The translations under genes were made by a program, and so were the position numbers. A DNA stretch of 64,000 nt from Schizochytrium sp. CCTCC M209059 (lineage: Eukaryota > Sar > Bigyra > Thraustochytrida > Thraustochytriidae). Under the pieces are notes generated by a model, which did not search any database, had not been told where the DNA came from, and saw nothing but the letters and a program-made list of their open reading frames with translations. Positions 46,467-56,929 of this stretch are shown here, piece after piece (positions within the stretch are counted from its first letter, which is position 1; each line of letters starts with the position of its first letter). The stretch is from the NCBI GenBank assembly GCA_000818945.1, contig KN805450.1, forward strand, positions 13,083 through 77,082. The letters run 5' to 3'.

Positions 46467-49232
46467 TCAGACTTGTGTGAGAGCGTGTTCCTTCTCGAGG
46501 TTATCTCCAGCTGCTGGCTGGACATGGCTCGACGCGAGCTGGCTGCGCAAGCGCTTACACTCCGCTTCGAGTTCCTCGTTGACGGCACGAGCTCTCTCCA
46601 CCTGATCCTCTAGCGCAGCACTCGAACGAACCCCATCCGACGTGCTATTATGGCTCGACTTGCGTATCGAATCTGCCATTTCATCCGCTGACTTGCCCTT
46701 GTGCCGCGCTTGCGAGCGGACTTTAGGAATGAAAATTAATCCAAGCACAGCAAGGTCTGTAAGAAAGATGATGCCAGAGAGACAGAGAAAACGCGCGAGC
46801 GGGTCGCTTCCCACAGCGAACAAAAGAGGAATACCGAGCACGAGGAGCTGCAGCGAAGTGTACAGAATAATGAGCAGGTATCGACGTTCCAAAAACTGCG
46901 CGCTCACGTTGCGCACCTTGTACAACATGACATGACCGCCAACGAGAATGGAGACGTGGACCACTGCGAGAGCCGCCACAAAGCCGCCCGGATATTCCGA
47001 CGTGCACATTCCCGAAGACACCTCAAGAACCACGCCTGGGGTGTTTTGAATCGTCACCGAGATTGCTTCGCCACGAGCCCAGTGAAGCGGATCTACAGCC
47101 GTCCACACACTGAGAATAAGGATGTCGACACAAAGCACCGCCGCAATGGATATGGAAAGGTCCAGATTGGTGATGCGTAATCTCTTCATGCGCTTGTTGT
47201 TGACAATTTTGCCGAGTCGCCAGGACTTGGCAAAGAGCGATGAAAACGAGAGTGTCCAGCCAATGCAGTAGAGCCAGGGAGCAATCAAGCATGCCGCGCT
47301 TGCTTGAGAATCGTCCTCATTGGCCTCTGCGTCCACTGCAAGAGGTAAAATTGTCGACGTCGAGATGGCACATCCAATTGCAACAAGGTAAAGAAAAAAG
47401 GGCTGGGAAAGCTGCACAACGGGCTCCTTGCGGTGACGGAAAACCCAGGTGGCAAAACTAGCCGCCAAGAGCCAATTAATTGCCACAAGGGTGTAGCCCA
47501 GGCCGCGAACCCAAGAGTCGAGCGTGCCGTCGCTGACGCTGATACATACGTCGCGCGCTTCAGCAGGTGTGCTCAGAGCTGGGCACACTTTGCAAGCTTG
47601 CCCGTCGCTGCTAAAGGTATCGCCCTCACAGAGAAAGCATTTCGAGCACAGAAAGCATCCATCATCAAGTATACGCGACGATGACTTAGATTGACCCGCT
47701 GCGCATGCCTGCGCGAGAGGCACTGGAAACTCGATCGAAGCTGTGGCCGCTTCGCTTGGTGAAATACAAGTATCCTCAAAGGTGACGTTCCCAGAAGAAG
47801 TGTTTCGAGCGTTCAATGGCACGCGCTCAATCTCTGCTGCAACGGACGCAGTTGTTGTTGTTGTTGATGATGTTGTTTTTGCTGCTGCTGCTGCTGGTGT
47901 TGTCGACGACGACAGCAAACTAGTACTGGCAGGCAGGACCTGCACGCCAGCAGCATCGCGACCCACATTGCGCTTGAGGTCGTTGAAGGCAACGCGACCG
48001 TAGATTGTCTCAACCACAAGCGACTCAAGGGAGCGACGTAGTCGCTCGTATTCGGAGCGCATGATCTCGCGCACATCGGGGCTGTCCAAGTCTGCAAAGG
48101 CACGCTTTAAATGCTGCATGAACACGTAGGGGATCGTGTACGAGGCAACCGTGTCGTAAGACGGTGTGTAGTTAAAGGCCGCGGCATTAAATGCCTGCAG
48201 GTCTGCTCCATCCGCGAAGAACTCGTCATCATACGGGAACTGGCGATGCCATTGACCTGCGCCGAGCAAATACTTGGACCGGCCCTGCAGCCGATTCAGC
48301 CCCCACGCCTGGGTGGTTGTCGTCATCCACACTGCACTGGGATCGCATTCATTTTTCTCCCAATAGTCGAACATCGTGTTCGCTTCAATGTCTGCAGAGA
48401 CGCATAAAAAGTAAACTGTGGCTTCGGAATCGCAAATCTCTTGAGCGAGTGTTTGCGCAAAGGCCGCATCCTCGCCGTCGGGAAGCCCATTGGAATTGCT
48501 GTCCTTTTGCGGGTTGTACATGTTGTAGTACGTCACCTCGAGGCCGATATCCGGAGACGCTGCATAGCTTGCAGCCCCTGCACAGGTCGTGTTGTAATAG
48601 TTGCTGCGATCGCGGCCGGCGACGGCAATCTTGGTGCCCGGCGTGGCGAAGCTCACCTGGCGAATTGCGTCAAAGGAGTATTCATTGCTTGGCACGTGGA
48701 TGCCGAACAGCAGAGGGTTGTTAAACATTTCGTAGTACTCGTTGTACCCGACCTGGGCCATGAGGATGCGCTGGTCCTGATCGCCCTCGTAGGCGCTCGC
48801 GGCCTCGCAAGTCCCGATGATGAAGGCGATGTCGAGCGTTGCGAGAGAAGAATTCAGCAATGCCCTGTGCGTGACCTCATACTCGGGCTCTATCGTTGAT
48901 CGACCCGCGATGATGGACAGGAGACGAAAGTGAACCTTAGTCTTGTCGCCGTAGCCCACCTCGAAGCCGGACGCGTTGTTGATTTTCCTCACGGCGGTGA
49001 GGGCGCCATCCCGATGGTCTGCGCAGGTCCCTGGTGTGATTTGTAGCAAGAGGACTTCTACACTGTCGAGCTCCTCTGCGTTCTCGAGCGTCTCATTGTA
49101 CAGCACGCAAGGCTCGACGGTCTCCGCGGTGTCCCTGAGCTCGCCGCTGGTGAGCGCACAGGCCGTCAGGTTCCCCACCTCCGGCACAGCAGCCTCGGCC
49201 GCGCTCGCCGCCAGCAGCAGTCGAGCCAGCAC
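46467..49232 (-). CDS. Class C G-protein-coupled receptor (GABA-B/glutamate-receptor-like)
   Basis: About 920 aa. A hydrophobic head (LARLLLAASAAEA) looks like a signal peptide. An extracellular ligand-binding domain of the periplasmic-binding type follows (about 60-420, with GALTAVRKINNASGF and IIGTCEAASAYEG). Then a Thr/Ser-rich linker, a Cys-rich stretch (about 525-565: CFLCSKCFLCEGDTF), seven hydrophobic helices (about 585-840) and a C-terminal helix (ALEDQVERARAVNEELEAE) like the coiled coil of GABA-B receptors. Several NxT/S sites support an extracellular N-terminus. No in-frame ATG precedes the signal peptide: the first candidate is GTG at 49232 and a stop lies about 110 bp further up, so the start is either a spliced upstream exon, a non-AUG codon or hidden by a sequence error. 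The ligand is unknown. Confidence 0.85.
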   Translation of the reverse strand: MLARLLLAASAAEAAVPEVGNLTACALTSGELRDTAETVEPCVLYNETLENAEELDSVEVLLLQITPGTCADHRDGALTAVRKINNASGFEVGYGDKTKVHFRLLSIIAGRSTIEPEYEVTHRALLNSSLATLDIAFIIGTCEAASAYEGDQDQRILMAQVGYNEYYEMFNNPLLFGIHVPSNEYSFDAIRQVSFATPGTKIAVAGRDRSNYYNTTCAGAASYAASPDIGLEVTYYNMYNPQKDSNSNGLPDGEDAAFAQTLAQEICDSEATVYFLCVSADIEANTMFDYWEKNECDPSAVWMTTTTQAWGLNRLQGRSKYLLGAGQWHRQFPYDDEFFADGADLQAFNAAAFNYTPSYDTVASYTIPYVFMQHLKRAFADLDSPDVREIMRSEYERLRRSLESLVVETIYGRVAFNDLKRNVGRDAAGVQVLPASTSLLSSSTTPAAAAAKTTSSTTTTTASVAAEIERVPLNARNTSSGNVTFEDTCISPSEAATASIEFPVPLAQACAAGQSKSSSRILDDGCFLCSKCFLCEGDTFSSDGQACKVCPALSTPAEARDVCISVSDGTLDSWVRGLGYTLVAINWLLAASFATWVFRHRKEPVVQLSQPFFLYLVAIGCAISTSTILPLAVDAEANEDDSQASAACLIAPWLYCIGWTLSFSSLFAKSWRLGKIVNNKRMKRLRITNLDLSISIAAVLCVDILILSVWTAVDPLHWARGEAISVTIQNTPGVVLEVSSGMCTSEYPGGFVAALAVVHVSILVGGHVMLYKVRNVSAQFLERRYLLIILYTSLQLLVLGIPLLFAVGSDPLARFLCLSGIIFLTDLAVLGLIFIPKVRSQARHKGKSADEMADSIRKSSHNSTSDGVRSSAALEDQVERARAVNEELEAECKRLRSQLASSHVQPAAGDNLEKEHALTQV

Positions 49233-49651
49233 CCCTCTCCTGCCTCCGCGCGAGCGAGCGAGCGACCGACCGAGCGACCGAGGGACGCGTGCGGCGCGGC
49301 CAGCGCTCGGCCGCGGCCACGACGGGGGTCTCCCTCCCGCGCATCCCTCCCTGCCTGCTCAGGCTGTCCCCGCGAGGCGCTCGCCGCCAGACACACACAC
49401 ACACACAACTCAGGCACTAGGCTACACGGACGAGACAGACAGTGAGACAGACAGCAGGACAGACAATATCAGAGAGACAGACAGACGGAGGGGCGCGTGA
49501 AGCAGGCCCGGCGCGGAGGAGGCGGTGCGGGTGCCGCTACCTCCTTGCTACCTACCTACCGCCTCGCTAACTGTAACCTTGGCGGGTACGTAAGCGCCTC
49601 GGCTGCTTGACTCGACGCGCGGCTCGGCTCGGCTTGGCTTCGCATCGCAGG

Positions 49652-49756
49652 GCAGCGACAGCGACAGCGACAGCGACAGCCGCAGCGACGGCGACAGCGA
49701 CAGCGACAGCGACCGTGACAGCGACAGCGACTGCGTCAGCGACTGCGAACGTGACA
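49652..49756. repeat. Imperfect hexanucleotide array (CGACAG type)
   Basis: About 17 units of 6 bp with scattered substitutions, upstream of the GPCR gene. Confidence 0.85.
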
Positions 49757-50648
49757 GCGCGGCACGATCGAGAGCTGCTTCGCGCGTTGCTGCGCTGCGC
49801 GGTGTTGTGTTGCGCTGCGCCAGCGAGCTACCAATGGCTAGCTAGCTAGCTAGCTAAAAGATTGTGGCGAGCTGTGGCTGGCAGGCAGTCTGCGGGCTTA
49901 GCTAGCGAGCTAGATAGGCCTAGATAGCTTCCTCCTGACAGCAGCAGCAGCTCCGGAACAACAGCCAGCCAGCTTGGCTTGGCTCTGCTTTGGCGCTGCT
50001 ACGATCTGCTTGGCGCTGTGCACGGTCGCAGAGTCGAGGCGCGACGAGACGAGGTTTCGAGGCCTCGGCAGGTCGATGCAGGCGGCAGCGACGCGGAGCG
50101 AGGCGCGCGTCACAGACACCGCACGAGACCAACATGATGCCGAGCGAGGCCAGGCAGGCAGGCGGGGGCACCCGCGCGCACAGTCACAGTCAGGCTGGAT
50201 GCACACTGCGCGGCTGAATCGAGGTGCCTGGTCTTCGCGCTCTCGGTCGAGGCAGGCTGCAGCAGCTGCACGCACGCACCGTGACAGATTGCAGGGCGAG
50301 CCTGGTTGGCATTGCAGGCAGTCAGGCAGGTATTGCAGGCACGCAGGCAGGTCGCCTTTGTCGTTCGTCAAGGGAAGCTCGCTCGTTCACAACAGGAAAG
50401 ATGACCGAGAACAAATAGAATGAAAGGGAATGGAAAGGGAAAGTGCAATTCTTGGTGCGTGGGTGGGCGACTCGTGTCGACGCTTCAGACTTGGCCTGCT
50501 CCTCCGTCATCGCCCGACTTGCCTCACACTGTGCGTGCGCGTGGCACGTAGTAGTAATGTGAAGGGCTCCGCTCAGTAGGACGTCTGCCAGCGCGGTGAT
50601 CTTCTACTTCATGGACTAGGGGCGATGATAGTGTTCTTGCTTTTGCAT

Positions 50649-50773
50649 GATCAAGTCTTCGTCTGGAGCATTCGATCAAGTCTTCGTCTGGAGCACTCGA
50701 TCAAGTCTTCGTCGAGAGCACTCGATCAAGTCTTTGTCTGGAGCACTCGTTCAAGTCTTCGTCTGGAGCACCC
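50649..50773. repeat. 25-bp minisatellite, five units
   Basis: Units of 25 bp (starting gatcaagtcttcgtctggag) begin at 50649, 50674, 50699, 50724 and 50749 with one to four differences each. Confidence 0.92.
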
Positions 50774-51045
50774 GTCTGTTAAAGAGGTTTTCGCTCGATA
50801 GGGTGTTATTATACTGGCCATCAAATCAAAGGAAAAACACCTTGCCAAGTCGATTGTTATTTTTTTTACACCAAAAAATGTGTAAGACAGCATAGGCTTA
50901 ATTCTTGTTGGCGCTCTTCAAGACGTCCGCAGAACCTCTGCTTTTTTTTTATTTTGATATCCATGTTCTCGATTGAGGGAAAAAAGGAAAGACAATTTTC
51001 CTTGTGGCAAGACGAGCATGACTCGTCCATGGGAGAATCAGCCCG

Positions 51046-52004
51046 TCATTGCGAAGAAGAAAGGCTCGAGTAAGTGCCATTCTTGACCGATTCATCGTGC
51101 ATCCAGCTAAGTATCAAACCGAGAATGGCAGCAAGCGTGACGGCAACGCAGCCGGAAATAGCCATGGTGTCGAGTTCGGTGCTGATGGGCAAGGGCGAAG
51201 AACCTTGCGATGACTGATTGCGGTGAATGCCAAGCAACGCCCAAATGCAGACACCCGCAAAATAGAAGTCCATGCGCGTGACGGCCAACACTACAGTCAA
51301 AAGCGTCACGAAGCCGACGACAGCAATGGCAAAGTCGGCGCTACCAATCTGAGTCGTCGACTGGCTGGAGGGGTCATAGAGCGTGTTGGCCAGATTGAGC
51401 ACAGCCGCCAAGGTCACCCAGCAAAGATTGGCCGAGACAGCGCCAAAGAGCGTTGCCTTGGTGAAGAAAGACACATCACTGCGCGTGTAGTCCACATTGA
51501 GCAGCGTGTGCACATTGTAAAGCGAGTAAAAGGTCACAAAGAGAATCACGACGGCAAGCCAGTACGAGAATCCATGGGATGCGGCGCCATTCGCCACAAG
51601 CCATGCCCCGGAGAAAATGTAGTCTGCGCACATTACAGCGAGATCCCAGAGTTAGTTTGTGAGTTCCCTCTCATGAGTGAAGGGTAAATTCAAGAGCAAC
51701 AGGTTTTCGTATTGCGTGCCGTGGCGCCCACTTTTCTCCAATCCATCAACGTACTAACAACCAGCCACACACGCGCATGCTCCATGCCATCGACATTGTA
51801 GCCATAAAAGAGCTCGTAACCCACGACGGTGGCATGCAGCGCATAGATCATGCTCCACACGGAAAAGGTTCGGTCGTCCGGCTGCACGTACGAGTACGAG
51901 GCGCCCTTGGTCGTCCCATCGCTGTACATTGCAAACGCGAAGCCCGCCAGACCAAACTGCGCCACAAAGGCCAGCGCCAGTGCTGCTGCGCTCACCGGCG
52001 CCAT
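51046..52004 (-). CDS. TspO/MBR-like membrane protein, two exons (52004-51755, 51623-51046)
   Basis: 275 aa from the ATG at 52004. Splicing with donor GTACGT at 51754 and acceptor cgcag before 51623 joins RVWLVV to NYIFSGAWLVANG. About six hydrophobic helices are present, without a long hydrophilic domain. The segments DRTFSVWSMIYALHATVVGYELF and the spliced W-containing helix resemble the TspO/MBR family (transport or sensing of porphyrins and sterols), including the typical F/S-x-W-x-x-I-Y pattern. Similarity is moderate; another integral-membrane family cannot be excluded. It shares a divergent promoter with the Prp5 gene. Confidence 0.75.
51624..51754 (-). other. Intron of the TspO-like gene
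   Basis: 131 nt, GTACGT donor, cgcag acceptor, phase 1; splicing restores a continuous hydrophobic helix. Confidence 0.82.
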
Positions 52005-52451
52005 CTTCGCAGTCCTCGTTCCCTCTGCAGCGATGCTAGCTGCTATCTCCGTCCGCGCCGGAAGAGCTTCACCGCCGCCGCGAGGTTGCAGTCGCTTGTT
52101 CAAGATCTGAATGCTCGGGGACGGCTTGGTTGAGAGGTGACAAAAGAACGAAAGAACAAAAAACTTTTTATTGATTTTGACGGCCAGGATCGGCGATGCA
52201 AATGCTTACTGTTAATGGCTTTTCGTGCTCCCGGCTTTAGCGGCTAAGCACTGGTATTGCAATGCATGCAAAGGTCCGCCACCGCCACCGCTGCCGGACT
52301 TCGAATCGGCAATCTTGCTTGCTTCAACCAGTCGGTGCGGCGATTTTGGCCTCAGAACCAGTTCAGAACAGATCCGGAACCTCGAGAATGCATGTAGTAT
52401 ATACCCGTAGAGGGTATACAAAGCGCAACTGGCACAGCCTGAGAGAATTGA
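52005..52451. other. Divergent promoter region of the TspO-like and Prp5 genes
   Basis: No specific element recognised. Confidence 0.5.
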
Positions 52452-55400
52452 ATGCAAAATGCCATTGGAGAGGGCACCAACGCCGCGATGGGGCGCAGCG
52501 AGATGGAGAGCGAGCGCGAGCGCGAGCGCGGGCGCGAACGCGAGCGCGAGCGTGGGAAGAAGGAAAAGAGGGAGAAGAGGGAGAAGAGGGAAAAGAAGGA
52601 GAGCAAAAGCAAAAGCAAAAAGAGCAAGAAAAGCAGTCGCAGACGTCGCGGCGATGAGTGTAGGAGCCGTCGCAGGCACGAGGACCGCCACGAGGACCGC
52701 CACCGCAGCAGGAGAAGATACGAGGATGAGCACGAGGAGGACTTTGACGAAAAGAAACGGAAAAGGGATTACCACGATAGACCGAGCAGCCGGAAAAGAT
52801 CTAGAGATCGCAAGAGATCAAAAAGTCGGAAAAGGTCTCACTCCAGAACCTCGGTCTCTTCCTCTTCTTCAGCCTCCTCCTCATCGTCCTCGTCTTCGTC
52901 CTCGTCCTCGTCCTCCTCGCCTGCATTGTCGCCTTCCAAATCTTTGCGATCGGATGCAATGTCGAAAAGTGCTCAAGATGTTGCTGCGACTAAACGTTCG
53001 AGCGCATCACCACCGACAAAGCGTCCAAGATCGCAGTCACCGCCAACACAACGTCACGAAGATTCTATCTCTGCAAGTGTAGCGCGATCAACGACGAAGG
53101 ACGAAGAAAACGATTATTCGGGGTCATCGTCCTCATCGAAACCTACTATTGCTCCTGTGGAGTCGACTCCTAAAGAGTCTCCAGAGGAGGAGAAGCTTCG
53201 CAAACGCCGCGAAAGGCTTCAACGATGGAAAGAAGAGCAGGCACGCAAGGCCAAGGAAAAGGAAAATGAAACGGAAACAGAAACGGAAGAAAAGAGTAGA
53301 AACAAAGAAGTAGCAACAGCAGCAACAACAGCAACAACAGCAACAACAGAAGGAAACTCTTCCCAAGCGCAAGTCCCGACACTCTCCACGTTTTCAGCTC
53401 CATCTTCCCAGACGTTTGTACCTCGTCCCATGAAACTCAAGCGCGTCGGAATCTCTCGTGCACGGGCGAGAAATTCTGAAGATGACGAGGATGAGGACGA
53501 AGCTGGCCACGCCGCGCGACGTCGCGCGCAAAAGGGCGCGATGGCCTTTATGAAGAGACCAGGAGACGCTACTGCCACCATAGGGCCAGATCATGCGGAG
53601 ACGAACGACGATGAAGCCAACAACATGGGCGGTGGCGAGGAGGTGGATCCGCTCGATGCTTACATGGCCCAGCTTGGCCAAAGTGCGTCAGGCTCGGGCT
53701 CAGGCTCAAGCTCAAGCTCGAGCTCGAGCTTGGGACCTTCTCGCGATAAGACAGTCACCCCGTTCGAGACCAATAAAGATACAAGAACAGCAGCAACATT
53801 ATCAGCAGCAGAGGCAACAACAACAACAACAACAACTACAACTACAACAAGAGCACCGACGCATGAGGATGAAAAGGAAAATGACAAAGCTACGACTCCT
53901 GCCGCCCGCGCCATTACGCTCGATGAAATCATGACCGAGATAAAGTCTGACGTGGATACCGCTGGCGACGCGAACGACGCGCGAGATCGCAAAAAGGGAT
54001 CTGGCACGGCGCGGAAGGCTCAGCGCGAAGAGCGAAACGAACAGGATAGCTTTCATGCAGCCTTTCTGCAAGCGGCTCGCGCACGACGTGCCGCGGAAGA
54101 AGAGGAGAACCGTCGTCTCCGCGCCGAGCGGGCCAAGGAGGCCGAAGCTGCGAGCGCAGAGCTGCAAAAGGCAGAGCCCGTTGTAGGACGTGGTGGTGGC
54201 GCCGGGGAAGATGGCGTAGGGATCATGGGAGAGGACGACGGAGAGCAAGATGCCGTTCTCGCAGAGCTCAGCAAGCCAAGCGTGTCGGCCATTGACTTGC
54301 TCAAAGAAAAGGCTCGCAAAAAGGAGCTCGCGCCTGTCGATCATAGCAAGATCGAGTATGAGCCATTTACAAAGGACTTTTATGTCGAGGCCCCGTCCCT
54401 CCGCGCCATGCCCGAAGGTCTTGTGGACCTCACGCGCAAGGAGCTGGAAATCACGATTCGAGGCGCACGGCCACTCCCCAAACCCATCGAGCAATGGGCC
54501 CAATGCGGACTCAGCGATCGCATCATGAACGTCTTGCAACGCAGAGGCTGGGAAACACCTTTTGCCATTCAGCGCCAGGCCATACCAGCAATTATGAGCG
54601 GGCGAGACCTGATCGGTGTGGCCAAGACTGGCAGTGGCAAAACGCTTGCCTTCGTGGTGCCCATGATACGACACGTGCTAGACCAACGCCCGCTCGAGCC
54701 TGGCGAAGGTCCTATCGCCCTCATCATGGCACCTGCCCGAGAACTTGCGGTGCAGATCAACGAGGAAACCAAGAAATTTGCCCGGGCTTGTCAAGTGACT
54801 TCTCTGTGCTGCTATGGCGGCGTTGGCGTCAAAGACCAGATTTCAGCACTCAAGCGAGGTGTAGAGATCCTTGTCGCGACACCAGGCCGTCTCATCGATT
54901 TGCTCACGGCCAACAACGGTCGCCTGCTCTCCTTACGGCGCGTTACTTATATTGTACTCGACGAGGCGGATCGCATGTTTGACATGGGCTTCGAGCCTCA
55001 GATCACCAAAGTGATTCGTAATACGCGTCCCACGCGGCAAATCGTCATGTTTTCCGCCACCTTCCCCCCGCTTGTGGAGCGTGTGGCGTCCGAAGTCCTC
55101 AAAGAGCGACCCACCATTATCGTTGTCGGGGGTCGTGCAAAGCCTCCCTCTAACATTAAGCACCTCGTGGAAGTCCGCGAGCCGCACGACAAGTTCCCGC
55201 GTTTGCTGCAAATTCTCGGCGAATGGTACGACGAGGATCACCAAATTCTGGTCTTTGTCAAGACACAGGCAAGTTGCGACAAGCTTTTCCAACAGCTCGT
55301 GCAAATCGGTTACAGTTGTCTCACGCTGCATGGTGGCAAGGACCAAATCGATCGCGACAACACCATTACCGACTTCAAGAACAAGGTCACGACGCTGATG

Positions 55401-56351
55401 CTCGCCACGGGCGTTGCGGCACGTGGTCTCGACGTTGCAGACCTCCGGCTCGTGATCAACTTTGACGTACCAAATCATCTCGAGGAACTCATTCACCGCA
55501 TTGGAAGAACAGGGCGTGCGGGCCGAGATGGAACAGCCTTCACCTTTATTGCCCCCGACGAGGCAATGTACGCGCCAGACTTGGTGAAAGCGCTGCGAGA
55601 TGCCAAACAAGAGATTCCGTCCGAAGTGTTGGCGCTCTCGGAAGCTTACAAGCGCAAGATCGTTGCCGGTGAGGCCAAGTTCCGCAGCTCGGGTTATCGG
55701 GGCTCGGGTTTCAAGTTCACAGAAGACGAGAAAACTGCTTCGGCCAAGCAGCAAGAGCTCCTGCGCAAGGCAGAAGAGGTCAATCTTGGCATTCGCGGAG
55801 ACGAAGATGCCTCGCAAAGTGCAGTGGAAGATCCAGCCGCCGCCGAGTCGGCACGCCACGAGGAGTCTGTGGCGCGTGCCACGCGGCTTGCTGAGAAGTT
55901 CGCAGCGAGCGGTGCATCCGAGCAAGCGGGCGGCGCGTCGTCTTCCTCATCTTCCTCGACGAATGCGACTGGGGCCGCAGACTCGGCTTTGGCTCGTGTT
56001 CGTCAGAGCGTTGCAGCCGCTGTGGAACGAGTCAAGGATGCTTCTTCGCAGTTCACCGAGTTTATCATCATCAATGACTATCCGACCAAGGTTCGTTGGA
56101 AGATGACGCACAAGGACACATTGAACGCCATTACGGACAAAACTGGCGCGGGTATCACGGTGAAAGGTCAATATTCCGCGCCCGGAACGTCGCACACGGC
56201 GTCCGAGCCGCCACTCTTTCTCCTTGTCGAGGGCGGGTCCTCTTACGATGTTGCACGCGCTGCAACTGAGCTACGGCGCATTCTCGAGGAGACTACCCGT
56301 GACGTTGCGGCCTTGCCCTCGGGCACGAGCTCTCGCTATAAAGTGCTTTAA
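52452..56351 (+). CDS. PRP5: DEAD-box RNA helicase, Prp5/DDX46 orthologue
   Basis: 1299 aa. The N-terminal third is RS/RE-rich and disordered (RERERERG, SRKRSRDRKRSKSRK, Ser-runs), then EKLRKRRERLQRWKEEQ and VDPLDAYM, both characteristic of Prp5/DDX46. The helicase core at about 650-1050 has GWETPFAIQRQAIP (Q motif), AKTGSGKT at 724-731, the DEAD box at 837-840, SAT and HRIGRTGRAGRDG. The C-terminus (about 1195-1285, with FTEFIIINDYPTKVRWKM) is the conserved tail of the family. Prp5 remodels U2 snRNP for branch-site binding in early spliceosome assembly. This fits the introns seen elsewhere in the window. Confidence 0.95.
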   Translation: MQNAIGEGTNAAMGRSEMESERERERGRERERERGKKEKREKREKREKKESKSKSKKSKKSSRRRRGDECRSRRRHEDRHEDRHRSRRRYEDEHEEDFDEKKRKRDYHDRPSSRKRSRDRKRSKSRKRSHSRTSVSSSSSASSSSSSSSSSSSSSSPALSPSKSLRSDAMSKSAQDVAATKRSSASPPTKRPRSQSPPTQRHEDSISASVARSTTKDEENDYSGSSSSSKPTIAPVESTPKESPEEEKLRKRRERLQRWKEEQARKAKEKENETETETEEKSRNKEVATAATTATTATTEGNSSQAQVPTLSTFSAPSSQTFVPRPMKLKRVGISRARARNSEDDEDEDEAGHAARRRAQKGAMAFMKRPGDATATIGPDHAETNDDEANNMGGGEEVDPLDAYMAQLGQSASGSGSGSSSSSSSSLGPSRDKTVTPFETNKDTRTAATLSAAEATTTTTTTTTTTRAPTHEDEKENDKATTPAARAITLDEIMTEIKSDVDTAGDANDARDRKKGSGTARKAQREERNEQDSFHAAFLQAARARRAAEEEENRRLRAERAKEAEAASAELQKAEPVVGRGGGAGEDGVGIMGEDDGEQDAVLAELSKPSVSAIDLLKEKARKKELAPVDHSKIEYEPFTKDFYVEAPSLRAMPEGLVDLTRKELEITIRGARPLPKPIEQWAQCGLSDRIMNVLQRRGWETPFAIQRQAIPAIMSGRDLIGVAKTGSGKTLAFVVPMIRHVLDQRPLEPGEGPIALIMAPARELAVQINEETKKFARACQVTSLCCYGGVGVKDQISALKRGVEILVATPGRLIDLLTANNGRLLSLRRVTYIVLDEADRMFDMGFEPQITKVIRNTRPTRQIVMFSATFPPLVERVASEVLKERPTIIVVGGRAKPPSNIKHLVEVREPHDKFPRLLQILGEWYDEDHQILVFVKTQASCDKLFQQLVQIGYSCLTLHGGKDQIDRDNTITDFKNKVTTLMLATGVAARGLDVADLRLVINFDVPNHLEELIHRIGRTGRAGRDGTAFTFIAPDEAMYAPDLVKALRDAKQEIPSEVLALSEAYKRKIVAGEAKFRSSGYRGSGFKFTEDEKTASAKQQELLRKAEEVNLGIRGDEDASQSAVEDPAAAESARHEESVARATRLAEKFAASGASEQAGGASSSSSSSTNATGAADSALARVRQSVAAAVERVKDASSQFTEFIIINDYPTKVRWKMTHKDTLNAITDKTGAGITVKGQYSAPGTSHTASEPPLFLLVEGGSSYDVARAATELRRILEETTRDVAALPSGTSSRYKVL

Positions 56352-56929
56352 TCTGTTCAAGTTGAAAAGGAAAGAAACACGGAGTCCTCTCTTTCGAGTA
56401 TGACTTGGTAAAAGCGACGACTTGACTTGTGTGGATTTTGTTCGGTATAGTACTTGTCAACACGTGCGCATGACTACAAGCTCGAAACTCTCGTTATGAC
56501 CATTTGCTCCCAACATTTTTGCGTGCAATGGTCAGTCGTTCGAATCGAAGCTACGTCACGAAGCTTGCTCTTGGATGATGCCGTTGCTCTCGGCCTTGCC
56601 ACTGTAGTGACTCCTCCCTTCCTCCGGTCTTCCCACTGCCGTACGGTAAGACTGGTACGTAGGGCCTACGAAGCCGTCATGTACTATCAACGAACGTAAC
56701 CCTCCTCACAGTGAATCAAGTGCCGCTCGCCAAGGCTAGTAAGAACAGACTGTTTCGTCTGCAAGAGCAGGATCGTGTCGCGTTGAGCCGGGTCGCGCGA
56801 CGCGGTAACGCAAGCGACAACGCGTCACGCGAGCTCGCAGCAGCAGCGCGCGCAAAACTGTCCGCCTGCAGTGCGAGCGAAAGAAAGCCAAAGAAAGTTG
56901 AGCGAAACGAAGCGAGCGAAAAGGGAAAA
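56352..56929. other. Intergenic, leader of the next gene
   Basis: 3' region of PRP5 then 5' UTR; an in-frame open stretch upstream of the ATG lacks any ATG. No feature recognised. Confidence 0.5.

Larger units (their letters stand above)
49233..51045. other. Long intergenic region with several simple repeats
   Basis: Contains CGACAG repeats at 49652-49756, GCTA repeats near 49837-49855, a TAGGCCTA palindrome at 49915-49922, and a 25-bp minisatellite at 50649-50773. No gene supported. Confidence 0.55.

Noticed and set aside
50649..50773. 25-bp repeats as a possible CRISPR array
   Set aside because: Repeats are directly adjacent with no unique spacers, in a eukaryotic genome.
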